From Phytohabitans sp036906915 (GTDB lineage Bacteria; Actinomycetota; Actinomycetes; Mycobacteriales; Micromonosporaceae), in assembly GCF_036906915.1 (NCBI RefSeq), contig NZ_JBAKHX010000036.1, positions 1-64,000 of the forward strand: a stretch of 64,000 bases of DNA, given 5' to 3'. The notes under the pieces are model-generated. The model made no database searches and had not been told where the DNA came from. It saw nothing but the letters and a program-made list of their open reading frames with translations. Shown piece by piece: positions 1 to 8,086 of the stretch. Numbering within the stretch: the stretch's first letter is position 1; the number at the start of each line of letters is the position of its first letter. A program made the position numbers and the translations under genes.

Positions 1-620
1 TCGCTGACCAGCAACGACTCAGAACCGATCACACTCGCGTGCCTACGAACTGCGGAACTCGGGCTTACCAGCCACGACACCTCGTGCTGGACCCCGTCGG
101 GGTTACCACGTTCCACACCCGCGAGCTACGACCGGGTTGGGTGCCCTCTCTACCCCGGGGACGGCGGTGCTCTCCTGACCGGATGCCGTGCCCGGCCAGC
201 GCCTGCCGCCTCACAACGGCATGTCCCTGCACCCCGCTACCGCATCCCACCGCGCGGGGCCACTATTTACGAGGCATCAACGAAGGTTCACGCAATTCAC
301 CCGTCCGGTCTGCCCCTCACCCGTGACCCCCATGGTGGGACGGGAGTCCTTCGGCTTTCCCCTGGGCTTCGCACCCCGCCGTTACCAGCAGCGCACGCCA
401 AGGGCAGGGCCAGGCAATGAGCACGAACCTGGAGCTACACCACCGACATCATGTCGGCCCTCCAATCAGCGAGCTCGCTCGCAAGGTGCGACCTCGTGTC
501 GCAACGGCAGAAGAGGATGTCCGCGCGGTTCAATTGCGGCTCGTCGTTTCCGTTGGGCGGTCGAGCGCAGTGCCGCATAGGCAGGCAGTGTTGGTCCAGC
601 TCATCCGGTATAGCGACGCT
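1..620. other. No convincing gene; possible group II intron-like remnant
   Basis: Several overlapping reading frames exist but none has codon use or motifs of a real protein. Read on the minus strand, roughly 420 down to 40 looks like structured RNA-type sequence (many short GC stems, runs such as GAAGCCCAGGGGAAAG). It reminds me of the non-coding domains of bacterial group II introns, but I cannot place a domain V, so this is a weak impression only. Confidence 0.25.
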
Positions 621-679
621 TGGTCTCGTGCGCGACAACTGTCGTCGACGCGTTGTGCGGGACCGTGCCGCGTGCGCGG

Positions 680-1306
680 TCAGGGGATTGGATCTGTCGA
701 TTCCTGCGTGGTCGCCACGGTGTGCGCGGGTGCTTGATGAGCTCGCCATTGCTCGCGTGTGATCGCGTACTCGACCTCGCCCAGATCACTACCGGGCAAC
801 GGGTCGTCCCAGTCCATGTGGAAGGTGCGGACGTGCTGCATGCCGACCGATGCCATCGTTGCCCGAGACGCCGTGTTGACGGTCATCGTCTCGGCGAAGA
901 TACGGGCCAGTCCAAGGTCCTCGAACCCATGCCGGATCAGCTCGCGGGCACCCTCGCTGGCGAAGCCTTGCCGCCAGTGCCGACGCAGCAAGCGGTAGCC
1001 GAGTTCCGCCTGACCATCGACCGGGCCTTGGTCGGCGCGTTGGGGTGGCTCCAGAATCCACCATCCGACGAACGCGGCCTCCACGAAGCCGACCCAGAAT
1101 CCCAGCCCGGGTACTTGAGTTGCGGCGGCAAGCCGCTGACGGTGGAGACCCTCGACCTCATGACGGGTGCGTGCACGGCCGTTGCCCAAGTACCGCATGA
1201 CCTCGGGATCGGCGTCGAGCTCGACCTCGTGCTCAAGGTGTTGTTCGGACAGGGGAACCAGCTGAATGCGAGGGGTCCACAACGTCGCCTGAGCCATGAC
1301 GGACAT
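680..1306 (-). CDS. GNAT family N-acetyltransferase (RimJ/RimL-like)
   Basis: A 208-residue protein of the Acetyltransf_3/RimJ-RimL type, which moves acetyl from acetyl-CoA to an amine. The N-terminal strand has the family pattern (TPRIQLVPLSEQHLE), then a D..VMRYLG segment. The central part reads ELGYRLLRRHWRQGFASEGA, where the expected acetyl-CoA loop (R/QxxGxA) appears as WRQGFASEGA. The C-terminal NTASRATMASVGM motif is typical of the fold. The start at 1306 is used; an in-frame Met four codons later is possible. The gene stands alone and the substrate cannot be predicted. The C-terminal 20 residues look unconserved. Confidence 0.85.
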   Translation of the reverse strand: MSVMAQATLWTPRIQLVPLSEQHLEHEVELDADPEVMRYLGNGRARTRHEVEGLHRQRLAAATQVPGLGFWVGFVEAAFVGWWILEPPQRADQGPVDGQAELGYRLLRRHWRQGFASEGARELIRHGFEDLGLARIFAETMTVNTASRATMASVGMQHVRTFHMDWDDPLPGSDLGEVEYAITREQWRAHQAPAHTVATTQESTDPIP

Positions 1307-1496
1307 GGTGGTGCCTCGCTAGTGTTCGGATCAAGCAACTTTCCGCGTCGTCGCAGCCGCGCGGTCGTGCACGGCCCGATGGTTGTCCGGTCAGCGCGGT
1401 GCAGGTCGGGTGGCGTTGATCTGAACCATGAGTTCCCGGTTTGCGGCGCGGGCGGCAGCGAGTTCGTCGCCGCGGTCAGCGAGCTGGGTGCGCAGA

Positions 1497-1623
1497 GTAC
1501 TTCGGCGGCTTCTACGACATCACCCCGGTGGTCCTGGAGGTGCCCTACGACGACGACTGGTGGCTCGTTGTCGACAGCAACCCCGACCACATCAGCGTCA
1601 CCGTGAACCAGGTCTTCGACTGA
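1497..1623 (+). pseudogene. C-terminal fragment of an unknown protein
   Basis: The last 40 codons before a TGA encode a well-behaved, acidic and aromatic stretch (YFGGFYDITPVVLEV, then WWLVVDSNPD, VTVNQVFD). It looks like the end of a real protein. The sequence upstream in the same frame is Arg-rich junk, so only a tail has survived. I do not recognise the family. Confidence 0.35.
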
Positions 1624-2045
1624 CCGCCCGCTGGCTCACCACGTGTCGCGTCCGATCCAACCTTGCGGGTGGGGTGCGCGGTGATCTGCGGTCCGTTGGT
1701 TCAATGCGGACGGACGGCGGCGTGGGTGTCTGCGATTACCTTGCGGTTTTCCGGTGAGCCGCCGTTCGGGTGGCAGCATTGGCCGTCCACCGTCCGGTGT
1801 TCGAGGTGCGGCTCTGGTTGGCCATGGCACTGGTGCGACGGCGGTGTCGAGGTAGTCGGAGGGCGCCGGGAACTGGCGGTTGTATTCGGCGTTGATGAGT
1901 TTGCGGGCGTCCTCGGCGGTCATCGGTCGGGTGCCGCCGTTGCGGAAATTCCAGGTGTCAGCGCTGGCTGCGACGGTGCCCGTGAAGTTTCACCTGTGGA
2001 CCGGACACCCTGAGCCCAGACAGTGGTCTGGGGAAGGATGTTCTG

Positions 2046-2354
2046 GTGCCACGTCCGTCGAAGTACCCCGAGCAGTTCCGCCGGGACGCGGTCGAGCTGG
2101 TCCGCTCGTCACCGGGTCGGCCGCTGCGTGAGATCGGCCGAGAACTCGGCGTCAATCACGAGACCCTGCGCGGCTGGGTCAAGGCCGCCGAGCGCGCCGA
2201 GCAGGACACGACCGCCCGCGGTGAGAGCGGTGAGCTGTCCGCTGGCGAGCGTGAGGAGCTGCGCCGGTTGCGTAGCAAGGTCGCCGAGCTGGAGTTGGAG
2301 AAGGAGATTCTGCGCAAGGCAGCCCAGTATTTTGCGAAAGAGATGGGTCGATGA
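2046..2354 (+). CDS. IS3-family transposase OrfA (HTH_Tnp_1)
   Basis: A 102-residue OrfA. The N-terminal helix-turn-helix (YPEQFRRDAVELVR, then REIGRELGVNHETLRGWV) binds the IS ends. The C-terminal half is a leucine-zipper coiled coil (LRRLRSKVAELELEKEIL). It starts at GTG 2046 and its stop overlaps the ATG of orfB, so the two are translationally coupled, or fused by programmed frameshifting as in other IS3 elements. Confidence 0.9.
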   Translation: MPRPSKYPEQFRRDAVELVRSSPGRPLREIGRELGVNHETLRGWVKAAERAEQDTTARGESGELSAGEREELRRLRSKVAELELEKEILRKAAQYFAKEMGR

Positions 2355-3237
2355 TCGGCCGCTACCGGTTCATCTCTGAACATCACACCAGCTACGGTGT
2401 GGCGCGGCTGTGCCGCGTCCTGGCGGTAAAGCGTCGGCAGGGCTACTACGAATGGCTGGCCGCCCAACCCGCCCAGCAGCGGCGCGCCGAGGACGAGAAC
2501 GCGCTCGCCGACGAGATCCGTGCCATCCACGCCCAGCACCGTGGCTCGTACGGCTCTCCACGGGTCACCGACGAACTGCGCCGCCGCGGCCGACCGGTCA
2601 ACCGCAAACGGGTCGAGCGATCATGCGCCAGCGCGGCATCGTCGGCCTCACCCGGCGCCGCCGGCGATCGTTGACCAAACAAGACACGGCCGCCGCGCCG
2701 GCACCGGACCTGATCGGCCGGGACTTCACCGCCCCGGCGCCCGGCCAACGCCTGGTCGGTGACATCACCTACCTGCCCACGCAGGAGGGCTGGCTGTACC
2801 TGGCCACCACGCTCGACCTGTTCAACCGGGAAGTGGTCGGCCACGCCATGGCCGAGCACATGCGCGCCGAACTGGTCGCCGACGCCGTAGACCTGGCCCA
2901 CCGCCGTGGCCTCGTCGAGCCCGGCGCGGTCTTCCACTCCGACCGCGGCAGCCAGTACACCTCGGCCGAGTTCCGGGCCACACTCAACCGGCTGCGGATA
3001 CGTCCCTCGATGGGCCGGGTCGGGTCCTGCTACGACAACGCCGTCGCGGAGTCGTTCTTCGCCACCATGAAGGCCGAGATCGGCACCCGAGTCTGGGCCA
3101 CCCGCGAACAGGCCCGCCGGGACGTGTTCGCCTACCTCACCTACTACAACCACGACCGTCTACACTCGACACTCCAGCATCGCATCCCGTACGAAACCCG
3201 TGCCTGCTACCGTCAACCCAACGCCCACGCGGCATAA
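2351..3237 (+). pseudogene. IS3-family transposase OrfB (rve, DDE), frameshifted
   Basis: The N-terminal HTH_21 region (HHTSYGVARLCRVLAV, YGSPRVTDELRRRG) lies in the frame starting at 2351. From about 2620 the protein continues in the next frame with the rve integrase core. The DDE residues are visible in GDITYL, FHSDRGSQYTS and NAVAESFFATMKAE. One base is missing near 2618-2620 (an expected CGG Arg codon reads CG), so the product is broken unless this is a sequencing error. Apart from that base the gene is full length. Confidence 0.85.
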
Positions 3238-3350
3238 AGCCCTGGTGTCCGGTCCCAGGGTGGAACTTCACCGCGAACAGGTCCATCCGTGGTGACCAGT
3301 CGCGAACTAGCACGGGGGCGAGGTGGCGGTGGAAGAGGATGCCGCTGCCG

Positions 3351-3527
3351 CCGCGGCCACGGCGAGACGTCCACCGCCAGCACCCCAGCCTCCCGGCCGG
3401 AAAACGAGGAAGCGGAAAGGCGAGCCAGCGGCGAACGCAGTCGGTCGGCATCGAACTGCCCATGATTGAGGCGTCGTACACAGCCCCGTGCCCACGCCGG
3501 TGCTCAGGCAACAACGTCAACTCCACC
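3351..3527 (-). repeat. 177-bp direct repeat, copy 1; remnant of an IS4/IS701-like transposase gene
   Basis: Matches 9530-9706 with a single visible mismatch (T at 3501, C at 9680). On the minus strand it encodes VELTLLPEHRRGHGAVYD and LAFPLPRFPAGRLG. This resembles the N-terminal part of actinobacterial IS701/IS4-like transposases, with degraded frame. The sequences on either side of the two copies differ, so the repeat ends are sharp. Confidence 0.8.
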
Positions 3528-3665
3528 ACTCATGTAGAAGTGCGCGAACCGCGTGCGCTCCCAAACGCGGACCCAGATGGACCCCTGGGCGCCTACCCAG
3601 ACCAACCCGAAACCCCAGGCTCAGCCATCGCGTCTGCTCGTTATCGCGGTGACGGCCTACGTGTG

Positions 3666-4151
3666 TCACGGCACCACGGGATTGATCCTGGCCCGCGGGT
3701 GCTGGTTATGGACGTCGACGGGGCGCTCGAAGAATGACTCCAGCACGACGATGGTCTGAGTGCCGGTGACGCCGTCGATGTCGAACAGGCGCCGCAGTGC
3801 GGCTTGCAGGTCTTCGGTGGTCTCGGTGCGGATCTTTACCAGGATGCTGGCAGCGCCGGCGATGATGTGTGCCTCCTGGATCTCGGGTATGGCCGCGAGC
3901 GCGTCACGGGTGGGCGCGTCGCCCATCCAGGCGTTGGCGTCGAGCATCACGAAGGCGAGTACGCCACGGCCGACGGCGGCTGGGTCGACTTCGACGGTGG
4001 TGCGGCGGATCACGCCTCGCTCGCGCAGCTTGCGTACGCGTTCGTGCGCCGAGCCTGCGGACAGGCCGACCGCCGTGCCCAGGGCTGCGTACGACTGGGT
4101 GGCGTCGTACTGCAGCTGCTCGAGTAGGGCGCGGTCAATACCGTCAATCAT
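3666..4151 (-). CDS. Lrp/AsnC family transcriptional regulator
   Basis: A 161-residue regulator. The N-terminal winged HTH (IDRALLEQLQYDATQSYAAL, then SAGSAHERVRKLRERGVI) is followed by a RAM/AsnC ligand-binding domain (AVGRGVLAFVMLD, AAIPEIQEAHIIAGAASILV). The start at 4151 (MIDGIDRALL) is chosen because family members begin just before the first HTH helix. It is divergent from the SMP-30/NadE operon, with a perfect palindrome between them. By family habit it probably controls that operon in response to an amino acid or related metabolite. Confidence 0.88.
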   Translation of the reverse strand: MIDGIDRALLEQLQYDATQSYAALGTAVGLSAGSAHERVRKLRERGVIRRTTVEVDPAAVGRGVLAFVMLDANAWMGDAPTRDALAAIPEIQEAHIIAGAASILVKIRTETTEDLQAALRRLFDIDGVTGTQTIVVLESFFERPVDVHNQHPRARINPVVP

Positions 4152-4218
4152 GGGATCCCCATCGTGATCTGGTCGACAAACCACTTGACCGTATCACATT
4201 TGGCAATCAAGCTCTGCT

Positions 4219-4235
4219 GCGGAATGCCATTCCGC
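4219..4235. promoter_or_regulatory. Perfect 8-1-8 palindrome, probable operator
   Basis: GCGGAATG-C-CATTCCGC lies between the divergent lrp gene and the SMP-30 gene. It directly abuts the ribosome-binding site AAGGAGGA (4236-4243). Binding there would block transcription and ribosome access to the SMP-30 start. The Lrp regulator is the obvious candidate ligand, by inference only. Confidence 0.6.
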
Positions 4236-4247
4236 AAGGAGGATTGC

Positions 4248-5180
4248 ATGTCTGACACCGTTATTGCCGAGTTCCGGCTGCTGGATGAGAGGTTCCGGTA
4301 CCTGACCGGTGACTTCGTCCTCGAACGCCTGTACGGCGGCGCGCGCAAGACCGAAGGCCCGGCCTACTTCGCAGCCGGCCGTTATCTGGTGTGGAGCGAC
4401 ATCCCCAACGACCGGCTGCTGCGCTGGGACGAGACCACCGGGGCGGTCGGCGTGTTCCGCCAGCCCTCCGGTTACGCCAACGGCAACACCGCCGACCAGC
4501 AGGGCCGGCTGATCACCTGCGAGCAGGGAAACCGGCGGGTGACCCGCACCGAGCACGACGGCACGGTCACCGTGCTGGCAGACCGCTACGACGGAAAGCG
4601 GCTCAACAGCCCCAACGACGTCGTGGTGCGGGCCGACGGCACGATCTGGTTCTCCGACCCGAGCTACGGCATCTACAGCGACTACGAGGGAAACAAAGCC
4701 GAGGCCGAGTTCGGCGGCTCGTGCTACGTGTTCCGGCTCGACCCGGCCACCGGGGACCTGCGTGTGGTCGCCGACGACTTCTGCCGCCCCAACGGCCTGG
4801 CCTTCTCCCCCGACGAGCAGCGGCTGTTCATCGCCGACACCCGGCAGGAACCCAGCCACATCCGTGTCTTCGACGTCACCGCCGAGGGAGACCTCAGCGG
4901 CGGGAAGATCTTCGCCGAGTGTGACAACGGGCGCTTCGACGGCCTGCGCATCGACGACACCGGCAGGGTCTGGGCCGCCGCCTGGGACGGCGTGCACTGC
5001 TTCGAGCACGACGGCACCCTCATCGGGAAGTTGCTCCTGCCCGAACCGGTCGCCAACCTCACCTTCGGCGGACCGAAACGCAACCAGCTGTACATCACCG
5101 CCGGCCGGTCCGTGTACACGCTGCGGGTCACCTTCAACGGCGCCCGCTACCCCCGATCCACGAGCAGCGAAGGCCGGTGA
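4248..5180 (+). CDS. SMP-30/gluconolactonase/LRE family hydrolase
   Basis: A 310-residue six-bladed beta-propeller of the SMP-30/gluconolactonase family, cytosolic metal-dependent lactone or ester hydrolases. Recognisable blade motifs are KTEGPAYF (N-terminal metal-ligand Glu), the Asn-bearing YANGNTADQQGRL, LNSPNDVVVRADGTIWFSDPSYGI, RPNGLAFSPDEQRLFIAD (the paired Asn/Asp ligands) and GRFDGLRIDDTGRVWAA. ATG 4248 follows an excellent AAGGAGGA site. Its stop overlaps the GTG start of the NadE gene. The substrate is unknown; the Lrp neighbour and exporter suggest small-metabolite catabolism. Confidence 0.88.
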   Translation: MSDTVIAEFRLLDERFRYLTGDFVLERLYGGARKTEGPAYFAAGRYLVWSDIPNDRLLRWDETTGAVGVFRQPSGYANGNTADQQGRLITCEQGNRRVTRTEHDGTVTVLADRYDGKRLNSPNDVVVRADGTIWFSDPSYGIYSDYEGNKAEAEFGGSCYVFRLDPATGDLRVVADDFCRPNGLAFSPDEQRLFIADTRQEPSHIRVFDVTAEGDLSGGKIFAECDNGRFDGLRIDDTGRVWAAAWDGVHCFEHDGTLIGKLLLPEPVANLTFGGPKRNQLYITAGRSVYTLRVTFNGARYPRSTSSEGR

Positions 5181-6088
5181 GCCACGCCATGCACACCGAC
5201 CAAGAACACGCGCACACCGACCCGGCGGCCCAGCACCGTATCGCCCGCGAACTGTGCGTAGACCCGGACTTCGACCCGCACCGCGACACCGACCGACGAG
5301 TCGCGTTCCTTGCCGACGCACTGACGACCACCGGCCGCACGACGCTGGTGCTGGGCATCAGCGGCGGCATCGACTCGGCCACCGCCGGCAGACTGTGCCA
5401 GCTTGCCGTCGAGCAGGTACGCCGCACCGGAGGTGATGCGACGTTCATCGCCATGCGGCTGCCCTACGACAGCCAGCGCGACGAACACGATGCCCAGGCC
5501 GCTCTCGCATTCGTCTGCCCCGACCGGGTCCTGACCTCGAACATCCGGCCGGCCAGCGACGCCAGCCTGCACAACCTGCTCATCGGCGGCCTGACCTTCC
5601 GCGACGCCCACCAGCAGGACTTCGTCCTCGGCAACATCAAAGCCAGACAGCGGATGATCGCCCAATACGCGGTGGCCGGCGCGACCGGCGGGCTCGTTGT
5701 CGGCACCGACCACGCCGCCGAAGCCGTCACCGGCTTCTTCACCAAACACGGCGACGGCGCAGCCGACCTCCTGCCGCTGGCCGGGCTGACCAAACGGCGC
5801 GTACGCGCGATCGCCCACACGCTGGGCGCACCGCCTGCACTGATCCACAAGACGCCTACCGCCGACCTCGAGTCCCTGCACCCGGGCAAGCCCGACGAAG
5901 ACGTCCTCGGACTCACCTACGACGACATCGACGACTTCCTCGAAGGGCAGGCCGTTCCCCCCGCCATCGCGCACGCGATCCATCACCACCACACCAACAC
6001 CGCCCACAAGCGCCTGCTGCCGACCGCCCCAGCGGCAGCGCCCGCGAAGAGTCACACGTTGCCGTCAGGCCGCTCACCGTCTCGATGA
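5177..6088 (+). CDS. nadE: NH3-dependent NAD(+) synthetase
   Basis: A 303-residue NadE of the short ammonia-dependent type, converting deamido-NAD, ATP and ammonia to NAD. The ATP-pyrophosphatase P-loop is GISGGIDSATAGRL. Further family motifs are the MRLPYDSQRDEHDAQ segment, FVLGNIKARQRMIAQYA, GLVVGTDHAAEAVTGFFTKHGDG and LAGLTKRRVRAIA. It has no N-terminal glutaminase domain. The start overlaps the SMP-30 stop, so it is coupled to it. The C-terminal 25 residues are Pro/Ala-rich and unconserved. Together with nadC near 11.4 kb this gives two NAD-biosynthesis genes in an accessory region, so it may be an extra copy. Confidence 0.9.
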   Translation: MSHAMHTDQEHAHTDPAAQHRIARELCVDPDFDPHRDTDRRVAFLADALTTTGRTTLVLGISGGIDSATAGRLCQLAVEQVRRTGGDATFIAMRLPYDSQRDEHDAQAALAFVCPDRVLTSNIRPASDASLHNLLIGGLTFRDAHQQDFVLGNIKARQRMIAQYAVAGATGGLVVGTDHAAEAVTGFFTKHGDGAADLLPLAGLTKRRVRAIAHTLGAPPALIHKTPTADLESLHPGKPDEDVLGLTYDDIDDFLEGQAVPPAIAHAIHHHHTNTAHKRLLPTAPAAAPAKSHTLPSGRSPSR

Positions 6089-6108
6089 TGACCGGGCATA
6101 CCGCCGCC

Positions 6109-6487
6109 GTGAGTACTCGACCCGTTCAGTACGCGGCGCGGCTGGGTGCTCTGCTCGTCGGCGCCGACGAGACACGACGGTGGCGGCTAGTGGCGGAGTT
6201 CCTCGAGGAGTACCGCTGGGAGCCGCCGGAGAAGCGTGTCGCCCTGTTGGACCAGGAACCATTCGTCACCGGCGACGAACGCTGGGACGTGTTCCTCGCA
6301 GCGTTGGCGGAGCACCTGGCGGCCAAGGACGGGCGCGGCGCGCCCGTCCTTGGCCGAGACACGGTCGCTGCGGCGGTTCTGGTTCCCGTTCAATACTCGT
6401 ATTCGGGACGCTCATTGGCGCCGAGGTGACCGGCTCCGACACGACGGGAGGTCAGGCGTGCTGTCGCGACGATGTGGGATCCGGTGA
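6109..6487 (+). pseudogene. Small conserved hypothetical protein, frameshifted near 6345
   Basis: From GTG 6109 the frame encodes STRPVQYAARLGALLVGADE, a YRWEPPEKRVALLDQEP stretch and DERWDVFLAALAEHLAAKDG. I associate this with small actinobacterial hypothetical proteins that often sit beside mobile DNA. The expected continuation (RRFWFPFNT) is found in another frame at about 6370-6400, so a small indel near 6345 breaks the gene. Function unknown. It overlaps the end of nadE if the upstream ATGs are used. Confidence 0.5.
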
Positions 6488-7399
6488 CGCGGCGCGCTCC
6501 GACTCCGGACCTGCTGGGCGTTCCTGGTGCAGGGCGACGCCCGCGACGACCAGCACCACTCCGATAATCTCCGTGACGGTAGGAATTTGAGTGAGCACGA
6601 TGACCCCGACAACGGTGGCCGTGGCCGGCAGCAGCGACACCATAAGGGCGTAGGTGGCCCGAGGCAGGCGTGCCATGGCGAGTTGGTCGCTGACGTACGG
6701 GATGACCGACGAGCAGATGCCCACCCCGGCCGCGGCGGCCAGCGAGACCGGGTCCAGGAAGGCTGGCGCGGCTTGGCCGATGCCGATCGGCAGGGCGATC
6801 ACCGCGGCGATCAGCATCGACAGGGCCAGGCCGTCGATGCCGGACACCTGCCGGCTGCGGGCCACGCGGTGCCCGAGCACGATGTAGAGGGCGAACAGCA
6901 CGGCGTTGGCGACGGCGAACGTGATGCCGATCGGTTCGGCGACCAGGCGGACGTCGGTGAGCTGGTACACCCCGGCGACGGCGGCGATCAGCGCGGCGAT
7001 GTTGCGGCGGGTTCGGGCGGCGACCGCGGCCAGCACGATGACCGGCAGGAACTCGATCGCCGCGACGGTGCCCAGAGGCAGCCGGTCGATCGCGAGGTAG
7101 AAGACGCTGTTCATCACCGCCAGCACCGCCGCCCACCCGGTCAGCAGCCATCGGGTGGGCTGGTCCAGGCGCTGCCACAGCCGCCACGGCCGTCGCCACA
7201 CCGCGAACACCACCGCTGCGGTCGCGATCCGCAGCCACGCCACCCCGAGCACCTCGATGCGGGCGAACAGCAGCACCGCCAGCGCCGGCCCAAGGTAGTG
7301 GAACACGGCGCTGACCACGAAATACACATGCGGCGGCACCCGCTGTACGACCCGTGCGGCGCTTCCTGGACCGGCATCGGCCGAACGCGTCTCAGTCAT
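6452..7399 (-). CDS. EamA/DMT-family transporter (RhtA-like)
   Basis: A 315-residue inner-membrane protein with about ten hydrophobic helices forming two EamA repeats. The first is roughly residues 25-140 (YFVVSAVFHYLGPALAVLLF onward), the second 160-290. RhtA-type members export amino acids and amino-acid analogues. Start ATG 7399 (MTETRS) is preferred; an upstream in-frame Met adds 14 residues that do not look native. It is divergent from the Lrp/AsnC gene at 7464, a common exporter/regulator pairing, so that regulator probably controls it. Confidence 0.85.
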   Translation of the reverse strand: MTETRSADAGPGSAARVVQRVPPHVYFVVSAVFHYLGPALAVLLFARIEVLGVAWLRIATAAVVFAVWRRPWRLWQRLDQPTRWLLTGWAAVLAVMNSVFYLAIDRLPLGTVAAIEFLPVIVLAAVAARTRRNIAALIAAVAGVYQLTDVRLVAEPIGITFAVANAVLFALYIVLGHRVARSRQVSGIDGLALSMLIAAVIALPIGIGQAAPAFLDPVSLAAAAGVGICSSVIPYVSDQLAMARLPRATYALMVSLLPATATVVGVIVLTQIPTVTEIIGVVLVVAGVALHQERPAGPESERAASPDPTSSRQHA

Positions 7400-7463
7400 G
7401 CCCCTATTGTTGAAAGCAGAACCGAACGACACCATGCGCAAGCGAAGGTATGAGGACGCTCAT

Positions 7464-7958
7464 ATGGCCGTGCAAGAAAGTAATGGCTCTACCGGCTTCC
7501 CTTCGGGAAACTCGGTGCTGGATGAGACGAACCGGCGGCTGCTCGACGCACTCAGCGCCGACCCTCGGGCCACCGCCGCCGAGCTGGCCCGTCAGGTCGG
7601 CATGTCCGCGCCCGCCGTCCGCGAACGCCTCGCCCGACTCGAGCAGGCCGGCGTCATCCGGGGCTACCGCCTCGACATCGACCCCGCTGCAATCGGGCTA
7701 CCCGTCGCCGCCTGGGTGAGAATCCGGCCCGGTCCCGGCCAACTACCCAAGATCGCCGAACTGGCAGCCCGCACCCCGCAGGTCAGCGAATGTCACCGCA
7801 TCTCCGGCGAAGACTGCTTCCTACTCAAGGTCCACGTACCCACCATCGAAGACCTCGAAGCCGTGCTCGACCAGTTCCTCATCCACGGCCAAACCCACAG
7901 CTCCTTCGTCGTGGCCACCCCCGTACCCCCACGCACGCCGAAGCCGGACGTTAGGTGA
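7464..7958 (+). CDS. Lrp/AsnC family transcriptional regulator
   Basis: A 164-residue regulator. The HTH (LDETNRRLLDALSADPRATAAELA, then MSAPAVRERLARLEQAGVI) is followed by the AsnC/RAM effector domain (IGLPVAAWVRIRPG, VSECHRISGEDCFLLKVHV). It is divergent from the EamA exporter with only about 65 bp between the starts, so one operator probably serves both genes. ATG 7464 is used; ATG 7434 is a possible longer start. It is distinct in sequence from the Lrp protein at 3.7 kb. Confidence 0.88.
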   Translation: MAVQESNGSTGFPSGNSVLDETNRRLLDALSADPRATAAELARQVGMSAPAVRERLARLEQAGVIRGYRLDIDPAAIGLPVAAWVRIRPGPGQLPKIAELAARTPQVSECHRISGEDCFLLKVHVPTIEDLEAVLDQFLIHGQTHSSFVVATPVPPRTPKPDVR

Positions 7959-8086
7959 ACCCGCCTCTCACCTACTTAGCGTTGTTTTTTCGCTGGAAGC
8001 AGTAGACCGGCCCCAGTTCCCGCGTACCTGTTCGGCCGTAATCAGACCGAACGGGCGGGCCGCGACATCCGCACAAGGAGCACACC

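Larger units (their letters stand above)
1982..3271 (+). mobile_element. IS3-family insertion sequence, about 1.29 kb
   Basis: The ends are 28-bp imperfect inverted repeats: 1982-2009 (begins GTGAAGTTTCACC, ends GGACCGGACACC) and 3244-3271, whose reverse complement begins GTGAAGTTCCACC and has the same 12-base inner end. They enclose an orfA/orfB pair with ATGA overlap, the IS3 layout. Because the target sequence GTGAACTTCAC resembles the IS ends, the target duplication cannot be read unambiguously. The element splits an unknown minus-strand gene. Confidence 0.85.
1636..3350 (-). pseudogene. Unknown protein gene interrupted by an IS3-family element
   Basis: On the minus strand, 3350 down to 3272 encodes GILFHRHLAPVLV then RMDLFAVKF. 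The same protein resumes left of the insertion element from about 1981 with TGTVAASADTWNFRNGG and MTAEDARKLINAEYN. The reading frame is continuous once the element is removed, so the IS has landed inside this gene. After about 1790 the frame degenerates into Arg/Pro-rich sequence, and the upstream part is cut off by the transposase remnant at 3351. I do not recognise the family. Confidence 0.5.

Noticed and set aside
620..1606. Long plus-strand open frame opposite the GNAT gene
   Set aside because: It is the antisense shadow of a well-motifed GNAT protein, without its own motifs.
4194..5321. Minus-strand frame of 375 codons
   Set aside because: Gly/Val/Ala-rich shadow of the SMP-30 gene.
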